Assembly: GCA_964370965.1 (NCBI GenBank)
Contig: CAYJLW010000073.1
Span: forward strand, 1-20,835
Origin: CAYJLW01 sp964370965
GTDB taxonomy: Bacteria > Actinomycetota > Acidimicrobiia > UBA2766
Direction: 5' to 3'
DNA length: 20,835 nt
Within the stretch, counting starts at the first letter, position 1, and each line of letters starts with the position of its first letter. Both the position numbers and the translations under genes were made by a program. Shown piece after piece: positions 1 to 8,800 of the stretch. Under the pieces are notes generated by a model. The model did not search any database. It was not told where the DNA came from and saw only the letters and a program-made list of their open reading frames with translations.

Positions 1-24
1 GGGGAGGCCCGGGCGGACCTCCCC
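1..24 (-). terminator. Possible hairpin terminator after the SpaA-like gene
   Basis: A perfect 7-bp inverted repeat (ggggagg at 1-7, cctcccc at 18-24) with a 10-base loop lies 13 bases beyond the stop codon of the minus-strand gene ending at 38. The loop contains the self-complementary gcccgggc. There is no T-tract, so an intrinsic terminator is only a guess; GC-rich hairpins arise easily here. Confidence 0.3.
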
Positions 25-37
25 CGCGGCGGCTGCG

Positions 38-754
38 TCAGACGCACGGGATCGGGCTGATGCCGATCCACATCGTCTGCTGGTTGTTCACGGCGTCGAG
101 CAGGTTCTTGAGCTGCGTCTGCAGCACCCGGTTCTCGTCACCGGACGGCGTGTTGGCGTCGTCGGCGAGGGCGGCGTCGGCGGCGGAGACGAGCCCGGTC
201 ACGATCATGTCCGCCGAGACGGCGGCGTTCGGATCCGTGAAGCCGTGGGCGACGCCGAGGCGGGTGGCGACGAGCTGAGCGGAGAGCATGTACGCCATGT
301 TCGTGGCGTTCGCCCCCTGCAGCCACTGCGCCAGCGCCGTCTTGTTCGCGCTCAGTGACCCGGCGAAGTCGCGCTCCGAGCCGTCGGCGTTGCGCAGGTG
401 CAGCGCCGTGAGGACCTCGAAGTCCGCATCCGTGAGGAGCGCCTGGCCGTTCTTGTTCCGCCAGAACCCGATCGTGCGCCCGCCGGGAGTCGACGTCACG
501 CTGCACGCGTTCCCGAAGCTCGCCGTCGCCGCGCCGCGACCGGCGACGGACACGGTCTGGGCGACGTCACCGGTGGTGACCTCCCAGCGCTCGTCCGGGA
601 TCCGCTCGGTCACCGTGTAGGTGCCCGGAGCGACGCTGATGCCGGCCCGGCCGTCGGCCCCGGTGGTCACCGTCCCGACCGCCGTCCCGGCCGCGTCCGT
701 CACGTCGAAGGTCCACCCGGCGACATCGACCTCGCCCAGGAAGCGTTGCCGCAT
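38..754 (-). CDS. SpaA/Cna-B-like (prealbumin-like) domain protein with GFWRNKNG domain
   Basis: The 238-residue product has two parts. Residues about 8-83 look like a Cna-B/SpaA prealbumin-like beta sandwich, with the typical strand signatures GWTFDVTD, TTGADGRA and PGTYTVTE. After a cysteine at residue 84 comes a second region opening with the motif GRTIGFWRNKNGQ (about 92-104), followed by a helical stretch rich in Ala, Leu and Asn and ending ISPIPCV. A TxGFWxNKNG segment recurs in secreted proteins of actinobacteria and other bacteria, but I know of no assigned function. The start at 754 was chosen because GGGAGG (759-764) lies 4 bases upstream; an ATG at 952 would add about 66 low-complexity residues with no such site. 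Oddly for a surface-type fold, neither start gives a signal peptide, so the protein may be 5'-truncated. It is divergent from the HAD gene, about 234 bp away. The fold assignment is fairly sure; the role is unknown. Confidence 0.8.
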   Translation of the reverse strand: MRQRFLGEVDVAGWTFDVTDAAGTAVGTVTTGADGRAGISVAPGTYTVTERIPDERWEVTTGDVAQTVSVAGRGAATASFGNACSVTSTPGGRTIGFWRNKNGQALLTDADFEVLTALHLRNADGSERDFAGSLSANKTALAQWLQGANATNMAYMLSAQLVATRLGVAHGFTDPNAAVSADMIVTGLVSAADAALADDANTPSGDENRVLQTQLKNLLDAVNNQQTMWIGISPIPCV

Positions 755-758
755 GGTT

Positions 759-764
759 CCTCCC
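759..764 (-). promoter_or_regulatory. Ribosome binding site deciding the start of the SpaA-like gene
   Basis: On the minus strand GGGAGG sits 4 bases before the ATG at 754, within the longer AAGGGAGGAACC. It decides between this ATG and the upstream in-frame ATG at 952. Confidence 0.7.
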
Positions 765-819
765 TTCGCACGCGCCCCGACCTGGAGCTCGTCGCACCCG
801 CGAGCATGCGGCCGCCTCA

Positions 820-837
820 CTGGAAGCGTCATTCCAG
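820..837. promoter_or_regulatory. Inverted repeat between divergent genes, possible operator
   Basis: A perfect 6-bp inverted repeat, ctggaa-gcgtca-ttccag, lies in the 234-bp intergenic region between the divergent SpaA-like (start 754) and HAD (start 989) genes. Its size and symmetry would suit a dimeric regulator, but there is no second copy and chance occurrence is possible. A smaller cccag-ggt-ctggg hairpin lies at 895-907. I saw no clear -35/-10 pair in the region. Confidence 0.25.
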
Positions 838-975
838 AGTCGCCTCGCCCGGCCCCGCAATGAGGAATGCAAGAACTGCCGGGATGTCCGCCTTCCCAGG
901 GTCTGGGCCCCCGCGTCCCGAAGAAGTCACCCTGCGTCCACCCGGAGGTCACCTCAAGGCCACCGGAGTTCGGCT

Positions 976-981
976 GGGAGG
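976..981 (+). promoter_or_regulatory. Ribosome binding site of the HAD phosphatase gene
   Basis: GGGAGG lies 7 bases before the GTG at 989. It fixes the start of the gene immediately before a signal-peptide-like sequence, and it excludes the much longer upstream reading frame, which lacks secretory features and runs antisense to the SpaA-like gene. Confidence 0.65.
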
Positions 982-988
982 TCTCCAG

Positions 989-2044
989 GTGTCGGGACGA
1001 ACAGTGCTGCTACGGACTTGTCGGGCGGGCGTCGCCGCTGTGCTCGTCGGAGTCGTGACGACCGCGCTGCCGGCGGCGGCCCCCCCCCCCCCCGCGCCCC
1101 CCCCCGCCCCCCCCGCCCCCCACCCCCCCCCCCCCCCAACCCCCCCCGCNNNNNNNNNNTTTTGGGGGGGGGGCGGCGCCGGGGGGGTCGGGGGTGTCGT
1201 CCCCCCCGCGCGGCGGGGGGCGGCCCCCCCGACCCCGACACCCACACCGGCCCCACCGGCCCCACTGGCCACCGACCCGCAATCCCTCCCGGCCTGCGGC
1301 GACGTGAAGAAGGTCGTCGTGAGCGACATCGACGGCACGCAGACGGCGTCCACCCTGTTGTGGTTCCTGCGCGTCTTCAACGTGCCCGTCACGGTCCCGG
1401 GGCGCGAGGCGGGCGGGGAGATGATGCGGGAGTACGCCGCCAAGGGTTACCGCGTTGTGTACTTCAGCGGCTCGCCGGAGATGATGCAGACCATCGACGG
1501 GCTCCCGTTCCGCGCCATGCGGGTGAGCTGGCTCCTCGACCACGGCTACCCGGTGTCCCAGGACCGCACGACCCTGTGGCTGGGCTCCAGCATCCTCGTG
1601 GGCCTCTGGCACGGGCCCTACAAGCAGGCCGTCATGGAGGCGCTGCAGCGCGACGGCTACACGATCGAGTACGGCTACGGCGACAGCAACGACGACTGGA
1701 GCGCCTTTCACGCCGTGGGGCTCACCGCCGACCGCATCTTCAACAACAAGGAGCCCGCCGACGGGACGACGTTCGTGCCCGGAGGCACCTACGCGCAGCA
1801 CCTCGCCGACCACGTCAGGCCCTTGCCCGCCCTCTGCGACGTGGCGGCGAGCCCGCCCGGGCCCACGGCGAGCTGCCCTCCCCTGCTGGTGAAGGGCGAC
1901 CTCGCCTGGCTCATGGGCCCGCCGTACTGGCTCCGTGAGACCTGGCTCACCATGCCCTGCAACCCGCTGCCCACGAGGCCGTGGATCCAGCCCGGCGGCG
2001 GCGTCACCCCCGGGGTCAACGGGGTCCCGATGCCGGTCGGCTGA
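989..2044 (+). CDS. Secreted HAD-superfamily phosphatase, LNS2/lipin-like (interrupted by assembly gap)
   Basis: About 351 residues counting the gap. The N-terminus is a signal peptide (Arg-containing start, then hydrophobic AGVAAVLVGVVTTALPAAA), followed by a Pro-rich linker holding 10 N. The catalytic domain has the HAD motifs in order: DIDGT (about residue 113, nucleophile and acid/base Asp), YFSGSP (about 158), a candidate motif III Lys in YKQAVMEAL (about 212) and GDSNDD (about 231). The motif spacing and the ending GLTADRIFNNKE resemble the LNS2 domain of lipin/Smp2-type phosphatidate phosphatases, so a Mg-dependent phosphomonoesterase acting outside the membrane is likely; the substrate is unknown. 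A C-terminal tail of about 60 residues contains two cysteines and ends in Gly/Pro-rich sequence. GTG at 989 has GGGAGG 7 bases upstream. The linker sequence on either side of the gap is untrustworthy, although the frame is open across it. The gene is convergent with the TetR gene. Confidence 0.85.
   Translation: MSGRTVLLRTCRAGVAAVLVGVVTTALPAAAPPPPAPPPAPPAPHPPPPPTPPXXXXFWGGGGAGGVGGVVPPARRGAAPPTPTPTPAPPAPLATDPQSLPACGDVKKVVVSDIDGTQTASTLLWFLRVFNVPVTVPGREAGGEMMREYAAKGYRVVYFSGSPEMMQTIDGLPFRAMRVSWLLDHGYPVSQDRTTLWLGSSILVGLWHGPYKQAVMEALQRDGYTIEYGYGDSNDDWSAFHAVGLTADRIFNNKEPADGTTFVPGGTYAQHLADHVRPLPALCDVAASPPGPTASCPPLLVKGDLAWLMGPPYWLRETWLTMPCNPLPTRPWIQPGGGVTPGVNGVPMPVG
1081..1230. other. Assembly gap (10 N, 1150-1159) in C/G homopolymer tract
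   Basis: Runs of C (about 1081-1149) precede ten N, and runs of G (about 1164-1196) follow, before normal sequence resumes near 1230. The tract lies in the proline-rich linker of the HAD gene. The real linker was probably Pro/Thr-rich, as in the reliable part just downstream (PTPTPTPAPPAP). The switch from C-runs to G-runs turns the frame from Pro-rich to Gly-rich, which suggests sequencing or assembly error rather than biology. Confidence 0.85.
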
Positions 2045-2100
2045 CCCGCACGGGGCGGCCTCCCCCCGTCCCCAGCCGCCGAACCCGGCGCCCCACACCG

Positions 2101-2146
2101 AACTGGGCGCGCCTGACCCCACATGTGACGCGCAGAGCGCCCAGTT
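2101..2146. repeat. 46-bp palindromic repeat, family A, copy 1
   Basis: The left arm aactgggcgcgc (2101-2112) pairs with gagcgcccagtt (2135-2146) with one mismatch, around a 22-base centre that contains acatgt. The 46-bp unit matches copy 2 at 43 positions. It lies between the 3' ends of the convergent HAD and TetR genes, where it could act as a bidirectional transcription barrier or be a REP/MITE-like element. Confidence 0.85.
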
Positions 2147-2171
2147 GCGTGACTCCGCCGCCCCTCTTCCG

Positions 2172-2217
2172 AACTGGGCGCGCCTGACCCCGTATGTGAC
2201 GCGCAGCGCGCCCAGTT
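2172..2217. repeat. 46-bp palindromic repeat, family A, copy 2
   Basis: The arms aactgggcgcgc (2172-2183) and gcgcgcccagtt (2206-2217) form a perfect 12-bp inverted repeat around a 22-base centre. The copy is in direct orientation to copy 1, 25 bp downstream of its end, and both are preceded by ccg. The right end lies 16 bp from the TetR stop codon. Confidence 0.85.
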
Positions 2218-2232
2218 GGTGTGGGGAGACGG

Positions 2233-2805
2233 TCAGCCGTCGTCGAGGAGGAGGCGTGTAGCGGCCTCGAGGTCGTCCATCACCTTGGCCTCCGCCTCCA
2301 CGCCGCCGATCCAGCCCAGCAGGGCCGAGAGCCAGACCTGCTGGAGCGCCCGGGCGGCGGCCAGGTCCCGCGCCGTGGGCGCCCCGGCGTGGATCGCCCG
2401 CGTGAGGGTGCGGGTCATGGCGCCGTTCACCTCCCGGGTGAGGTCAGCGATGCCCGGGTCGGCCGATGCCAGCGCCTTCACGAGCGCCCCCACGACGTCA
2501 GGATCGACGTGGAGTTGCATCGCCCGCCGGAACGTCTCGATCACCCGCTCGGCGGGCGTGTCGCCGGGGGAGGGGTCGCTCTGCTCCAGCTCCTCGAAGG
2601 ACGTCACCCATTCGGCCAGGATCGAGACGAGGAGGTGCTCCTTGGACGGGAAGTACCTGTAGAGCGTGCCCAGCGCGATGCCGGCCTCGCCGGCGACGTC
2701 GCGCATCTGCACGGCGGCGAACCCGCCCCGCGCCGCGAGGGTGACGGCGGCCTCCATCGCCCGGCGGCGGCGGGCCTCCTGGTTCTGGGTGAGCGCAGTT
2801 GTCAT
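2233..2805 (-). CDS. TetR-family transcriptional regulator, KstR-like
   Basis: A 190-residue product. The N-terminal helix-turn-helix (about residues 29-60) contains VQMRDVAGEAGIALGTLYRY followed by FPSKEHLL, closely resembling the DNA-binding domain of KstR, the mycobacterial repressor of cholesterol/steroid catabolism. The C-terminal half also resembles KstR (VWLSALLGW, and a terminal helix with RLLLDDG), so a KstR-like acyl-CoA-type ligand is plausible. A TTG nine bases upstream (2814) is an alternative start. Neither has a Shine-Dalgarno site, but TAGTTT (2814-2819) is placed as a -10 box giving transcription from the ATG itself, so a leaderless message is likely. A palindrome matching the KstR-type operator core sits directly upstream, implying autorepression. 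No steroid-degradation gene is in the window, so its targets are elsewhere or differ. The TetR family is certain; KstR orthology is probable. Confidence 0.9.
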   Translation of the reverse strand: MTTALTQNQEARRRRAMEAAVTLAARGGFAAVQMRDVAGEAGIALGTLYRYFPSKEHLLVSILAEWVTSFEELEQSDPSPGDTPAERVIETFRRAMQLHVDPDVVGALVKALASADPGIADLTREVNGAMTRTLTRAIHAGAPTARDLAAARALQQVWLSALLGWIGGVEAEAKVMDDLEAATRLLLDDG

Positions 2806-2813
2806 CGACCGCA

Positions 2814-2819
2814 AAACTA
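2814..2819 (-). promoter_or_regulatory. Possible -10 box of the TetR gene (leaderless)
   Basis: On the minus strand TAGTTT (TANNNT type) ends 8 bases before the A of the ATG at 2805, the spacing expected when that A is the transcription start. No good -35 box at 16-18 bases was found. The box abuts the GAACACGTTC palindrome. Confidence 0.4.
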
Positions 2820-2831
2820 GAACACGTTCCT
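2818..2831. promoter_or_regulatory. KstR-type operator palindrome upstream of the TetR gene
   Basis: The sequence tagaacacgttcct contains the perfect 10-bp palindrome gaacacgttc (2820-2829). It fits the published KstR core TnnAACnnGTTnnA at all fixed positions except the last. It overlaps the presumed -10 box, as expected for autorepression. Confidence 0.65.
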
Positions 2832-2841
2832 GGCCGTCCCC

Positions 2842-2855
2842 GCAAGCACGTTCCC
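2842..2855. promoter_or_regulatory. Second, degenerate operator-like site
   Basis: The sequence gcaagcacgttccc shares the acgttcc half and spacing of the site at 2818-2831, which begins 24 bp away. Its other half-site is degraded (aagc for gaac). It lies in the short gap between the giant gene's stop and the TetR promoter, and could be a weaker auxiliary operator. Confidence 0.3.
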
Positions 2856-2878
2856 GGCGGCGCAGGCTCGCGCCCGCG

Positions 2879-5800
2879 TCAGGGGGCCTCGGCCACGGTC
2901 ACCTGCGGGCCGTCGACGACGACGCCGGCGCCCTTGCTGTTCACGACGTAGCAGACCACCAGAGGTTCGTACGGGCCCGCCCGCCGGTAGCGCAACGGGG
3001 GCTGGTCCCCGAAGGCCGCCACGTCGATCCGGCGGCCGTCGCCGGGGAGGAGGTGGCAGGCGAGGCCGTCGAGGGCGCCGCCGGGGTTGGGCACGTCGAA
3101 GACGACGTCTTCGCCCGTGCGGAGCGGGACGGCGGCGCTGAAGGCCAGGGACGAGCCGACCAGGTAGCCCATGTCCCCGCTCACGTCCCCGACGAGAGGC
3201 GGGTTGGGCCCCTGCTCGGCGATGTCGTACGTGCCGTCGCCGGACCAGAGGCCGCGCATGGTCTGCCAGCCCGACGACGGGGTCCAGGATGCGGCGTCCT
3301 CGCCTGTGCCTGTCTGGAAGGACGCCCGGCGCAGGTCGACCTGGAACGTGCCGGTGGTCTCGTCCTGGCCGAAGCCGAACTCGAACTCGAGGCGCACGCC
3401 CTTGGGCTCCTGTGTTCCGAAGCAGCCCTTGCCCGCCGCCACGAGCTTGGCGAAGCGGGCGACCGGCGCCCCGGCGCCGGGGTACTCGCCCACCAGCCAG
3501 AGCTCGACGGTGCCGTTGCGCCCGAAGACGGTGCGGGCCAAGAGCCGGGTGCCGTCGCCGAGGGTCCCCACCTCGTGCTCGTCGGCGACGCGGTCGAGGG
3601 CGGGCAGCACCGCGTTGGTGACCGTGGCAGGCCGGGTGGTGAAGGTCTGGTGGGCGGCCCCGGTGCCCGCCACGGGCGTGGCGGCGACGTCCGCCGCGGC
3701 GGGGGCGGGGACGTCGTAGTGCCCCGAGTGCCGGGTGGCGAAACCCCAGATGGTCTGCCAGAGCTCCCCGCGGATGGTCGTCGACATGTCGCCGTACGTG
3801 TCCGGGGACATGACGGGGTTGACGGCCACGTCCCGGGAGTCCGGGCCGCTGCCCCCCGTCTCGATCGGGGTGCCGTCGGCGGGCGGGTCGGCCGACGTAG
3901 GTGCCGCGGGGAGGGCGAGGCTCATCACACCCGGGATCTTGAACGGGGTGTGGAACACGGTGCCCGCCTCCACCCAGCCGATCGGGGCGTAGCTGTTCAC
4001 GCGGCGCTGGTAGAGGTGGGCCCGGTTCGTGGCCCGCTTCAGGGCGGTGGCGGCGAGGCCGAGGCGCGAGAGCAGGGATGGGGCGGACAGGTCGGGCTGG
4101 GGGACCATGAGCCGGGTCCAGGCGGCGTGGTGGTAGACCCCGGGGGTCTCGCCGTCGGGGAGGGCGTCGGGGGCGTAGGTGGCGCCTTCCCGGTAGACCC
4201 GCTCCCGGAAGCGCAGGGTCGTGGTGCCCGGTCCCTCCTGTTCCATCTGGAGGCGGGCCGAGTTCGACAGCAGGGACAGGTCCGAGACGTCCGTCCACGC
4301 GAGGTCCACGGGCAGGTCGACGTCGAAGCAGATGTCCGCCCGGTACAGGTCGAAGGGGACGTAGGGGAGCGCGGGCGGTGCCACGTGCACGGGGACGACG
4401 AGGTTGGGGACGAGTACGCGCAGGGATCCGTCGAAGGGGGCGGGCGCTCCGCCCGCGCCGGTGGCACGCAGGTTCACCGGCACGACGAGGTCCCCCGTCG
4501 CCCCGTCGTACCCGGCGACGCCGCCCAGGATCGAGCTGTCGTGGCGACGGGTGCCGTGCAGGCCGAGAGCGAAGTCCACGGCCCGCACGTCCCCGGCGAG
4601 GTCGATCGACCCGTGTACGTACATCGGGCGCGCCGACTCCGGCCCCCGGGGGGCGACGTCGGTGGCCCAGGCGTCGACGGCGGCGACGGGTGCGGCCATC
4701 TCGCTCCCCGTGATCGTTTCGGTGGCGTGCACCGTGGGCCCCACGACGCCGTGTTCGACGTCGCCGACGTGGATCTGGTCGCCGGCGTGATAGGAGACGG
4801 GGAATGCCTTCGGCGTCCCCTGGAAGCAGCGCTGGTCGCCGGGCAGGTTCGCGAAGCTCGCCGCCGGCGACGTGTCCTTCGGCGTCCCCAGGCTGAGTCG
4901 GGCGTCGAGGGCGACGTCGGACGGCACGTTCGTGAGGACGAAGAGGTGCTGCGGGACGTCGTCGCTGTTCCGGCTGTGCGTGAGGCCGGGCGCCGGGACC
5001 GGCCACCCGTTCGCCGGGGTGGGCACGAGGCTCACGGGCACCGCCGTGAGCTCGTCCCACCCCCGGAACATGACCTTGCCGAGGCCGGCTGTGGCGCCCG
5101 CCTGCTGGTGGACGTCGGCGTGCAGGTCGAGGCGGTTGTCCCGCTCCCGGGCGGTGGTCGACAGGTCGGCCCGCACCTGGTTCGGGACACGGTCGACGAA
5201 GACGTGGCGCACGGTGTTGCGCCCGTCGCCGACGTCCGGCGCGCCGTTCCCCTCGCCCGCCTGCGGGGCGTCGCCCACGAGGGTGAGGGAGAGCTCGCCC
5301 AGACCCGCCTCGGCCTGCACGGGTGGGCTGAAGTCCAGCCAGGCCGACAGCACCTCGCGGACCTCGTCGTCGTAGGGGGCCTTCAAGAGCTCGCCGCCGC
5401 AGTGCGGCCACAGCCCCGTGACGACGGCGGCGACAGCGCGTTGCGAGCCCTCGCCGCAGGTCGCCACGACGGGCTGCGCCACGACTCCGTAGCGGGGCAC
5501 GCGCCAGTTCAACGCCGCCTGCAGGCCCGACTCGGTGCCGGCGTAGTCCTCGGTGAGCACGGCGACGTCGACGCCGCCGGGCCGCCCGGTGGGCAGGGGT
5601 CGGTACACGACGGGCGCACCGGGGGTGCTCCCGAAGTCGAAGAGGTCGGTGTCCATGTCGTGGCGGGCCTTCTCCGCTGTCACGTTCAGGCCCCGCTGGG
5701 CGCCGTCGCCCAGCGTGCCCTGGCGGACGATCCCGGTGACGTGGAGCTCGTGGTCGCCGGCCAGCAGCGGCGGCGCGTCCGCCAGGGCGGGCCGCTCCGG

Positions 5801-8800
5801 GTCAAGGAGCGTGTCGGGGTGGCAACCCCTGAGGGCGTACTCCGCCAGGGGCGCGTAGTCCCCGGAGCGTCCGCCCCCGGCCGCCGCCGCGGCGCGCAGG
5901 CTTTCGGCCTGCACGGATCCGTAGTCGAAGAGCGCCCGATCGGCGTCGCCGTCGCCGTCGGTGTCGGTCACGGGGACGTTCAGGCCAACTGAGAACCCCA
6001 CCGGTCCCGGCGTGGGGACGCCGGCGGTGTCGGTGCGGGTGACGTGAACGTCCGCGTAGAGCTGCGGGGCGGCGTCGAGGGAGATCCCGGAGGGGGTCCC
6101 GCTGAAGACGAACGCGTCGAAGCGGGGGTCGAGGAACTCGGTGTCGGCGCACACCTGCGTGGTGTCCATCGCCACGCCGGCGGCGGCGCGCCGGCGGCGC
6201 TCGAGGCTCACGGCCGAGACGCTGGGCAGGGACGCGGCCGCCCCCCACACCCGCCGGCGATCGGTGCCGTTGTGCACGCTGCCCTGCGGGTCGTTGTAGT
6301 CCACGGCGTGGACGAACCCTTTGGGGGCGTCGAAGTCCGGGGGGGCCACGGCGGGCATGAGGTCGTGGGTGGGCGCCACGGGCAACGCGGGGTAGGCGGC
6401 CAGCGGCGGCCGGCGGTCCCCCCTGTCGGCGTGACGGGAGTAGCGCCCGGCGAAGCGGGGCCCCTGCAGGCGTTCGGACTCCGTGCAGGCGGCGGGGTCC
6501 CGGCAGGCGGAGAGGTCGAGGCGGCTGCCCGCCCCGGACGGATCTGACACCCAGAGCACGTCGGCGTGGCTGGGGAACGTGAACTGCGTGCGGCCTTCGA
6601 GCCACCACGCCGCCGCCTCGTCCTCGATGGACGTCTGGGAGAAGGCCGCCTCGACGGCGACCGTCTCCGTCGCGGGGGAGTCCCAGCGCAGGGCCGCCGC
6701 GATCGGCGCGCTCCCGACCGTGAGCGTCTCCGCCTTCAGGCTGCCCGCCGACGGCAGGGGGTCTTCGCCCTCGCTGCCGGCCCAAGCCGCCGCCTGCACG
6801 AAGGAGTAGTCGGGACGGTCCCGCGGGACGGGCACGTCGTCGGCCGGGTCCGGGTCGGGGAACTCGGCGAGGAGGGCGGCCACGTTCGCGGGCTCGACGG
6901 CGCGGTCGTAGTGCATCCCGAGGGCGGGGCGGAGTCCCCCGAAGTCCCAGCCGAGGACGAAGTCCGAGAGCACCTCGCCCGTGTCGTCGCTCTCCTGCGC
7001 GGCGGCGAGGTCGATGCCGGGCGCGGCGGCGGGCAGGACGTCGAGGGCCGCCCAGGCGCGGTCGTGTAGGAGCGGGAGCGGCGCCGTCGGGTCCGCGTCG
7101 GGGCGGAAGCGCACGGTGTCGGCGCTCACGACAAAGGGCGTGAGATCGGCGGCGAGGCCGAGCGTGGCTCGTCTCGCCCCCGGTCCCGTGCCGAGGACCC
7201 GGAAGGAGCGGAGGCCGGGAACGTGGGCGTGTACTGCCGTGGCGGTGACGGCCTCGGTCTCCGGCACAGCCCCGCCGAGGCGCTTGTGCATGGTGGCGGC
7301 GGCCACGTGGGCGACGGCGTCGGGGGTGGGGAGGGGGAAGTGGCGCCCCTGCGTCTCCGCCAGGGCGGCGGGGGCGGGGCCGGGGCCGAGGGCGGGGATC
7401 TCCAGCGGCCAGTAGCCGACGGGTTCGGTCGCCTCGGGCAGGACCGTGCCCGCCGGGTACGGCAGGACACGGAACAGCTCCCGGGCGAAGACGCCGCCGC
7501 CGAGAGCCTCCACGGTGACGTCGTCGCAGTCGTTGCCGTCCACGGCGGGAAGCCCGAGGGGAAGCCAGGCGTCGATCGGCGCCGTCGCCGTGCATGTGGC
7601 GGCCACCGCCGAGGACACGTCCCAGGCGGCGGCCGCATCGGCCCGCCCCTGGACGAAGACGGCGTTCAACTCCCGCGGAACCGCGGTCTCGAGGCGGGCG
7701 AAGGCGACCTGGTCCTTCTCCGCGGCGACCACCGCGGCGGGGTCGGAGTAGGCGGCGGCGGGAAGATCGGCGTAGGAGACGCCGACCCGCACCGGCGTGG
7801 CGGACGCCGCCCCCCAGTGCAGGGCGTTCATGGCGGTGAGGTCGGCCGCCCCGCCGCCCACCGCCCGGTACTCCACGACTCCGCTCGCCGGCAGCGTCGC
7901 CGTGGCGGCGAGGGCGGCCTTCGGCCGCTGCAGGCCGGCGCCGCCGCCCGGGTCGGTGAGGTAGGCGACGGTGGCGACCACTCCCGCATCCAGGGGGGCA
8001 CCCAGGTCCCAGTCGAAGTCCGCCCGCCCCTCGCCCTGCGTGAAGCCGAGCGACGGTGTGGGGGGGAGGTCGGCGGCGACGGCGTAGGCGTCGAGGGCGA
8101 GTGGGGCGGCGGTGTCGCTCATGTCGTTCACGACGACGTCCACGGCGAACGGGTCGGGATCGGCCTGGTCCCGCAGGCGCGCGCTCACCTCGTGACGGGT
8201 CGACCGCAGGGACGGGTCCCCGCCGGGCTCTGTGGTCTCGGCCACATAGGCGACCTCGTCCAGCGGCGGCAGCGACACGTCCACCCGTCCACCCCATTCC
8301 GAGACGTCGGCCGGCAGGCAGGGAGCGGGGTGCGCGGGAGCGCAGGCCGCATCGGCGGTCACGCTCACGTGGCGCGCCGGCATCCCGGCGGGGGCGGCGC
8401 CCGCGAGGGCCGCCGGGACGGGACGGGGCGGGTGGACCTCCTCGGACAGGGGCCAGTAGCCGACCGTGTCCCGCCCGGCCCCGAGGACCTCGGGCGGGCC
8501 AAACCCGGCGAGGGCGTCGAGAGCGAAGGCCTCGCAGCCGGCGAGGACCTCCGCCGGCGTGCAGGCGACCACCCGGACGCCGCTCGTCTCCTCGGCGCCG
8601 GGGCCGTCGCCCTGCGGGTAGTGGACCCGGACGTGACCGGGGATGGTGGCGACCAGCCGGCCGTAGGCGATCGGGGACGTGCTCGCCTCCCCGGCCTGGA
8701 AGGAGAACCCGGCGTCCACGCGTGTCGCCCCGGGCGCCGTGTACTCGGCGACCGCGACGGCGGGGTCGTCGGCGCCGGACTCGTCGTAGACGACGTCAAG

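Noticed and set aside
755..952. Longer N-terminus of the SpaA-like protein from ATG 952
   Set aside because: No ribosome binding site seen, low-complexity translation, no signal peptide; the ATG at 754 has GGGAGG.
398..988. Upstream extension of the HAD reading frame
   Set aside because: Arg/Pro-rich without domain features, overlaps the SpaA-like gene antisense, and GTG 989 has a clear ribosome binding site and signal peptide.
1172..1245. Apparent inverted repeat flanking the assembly gap (G-runs against C-runs)
   Set aside because: The blocks are not in reverse-complement order; the similarity is only homopolymer composition next to Ns.
2666..5992. 1,108-residue plus-strand open frame opposite the giant gene
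   Set aside because: Low-complexity Arg/Gly/Val-rich translation, antisense to a clear coding frame; a by-product of high GC.
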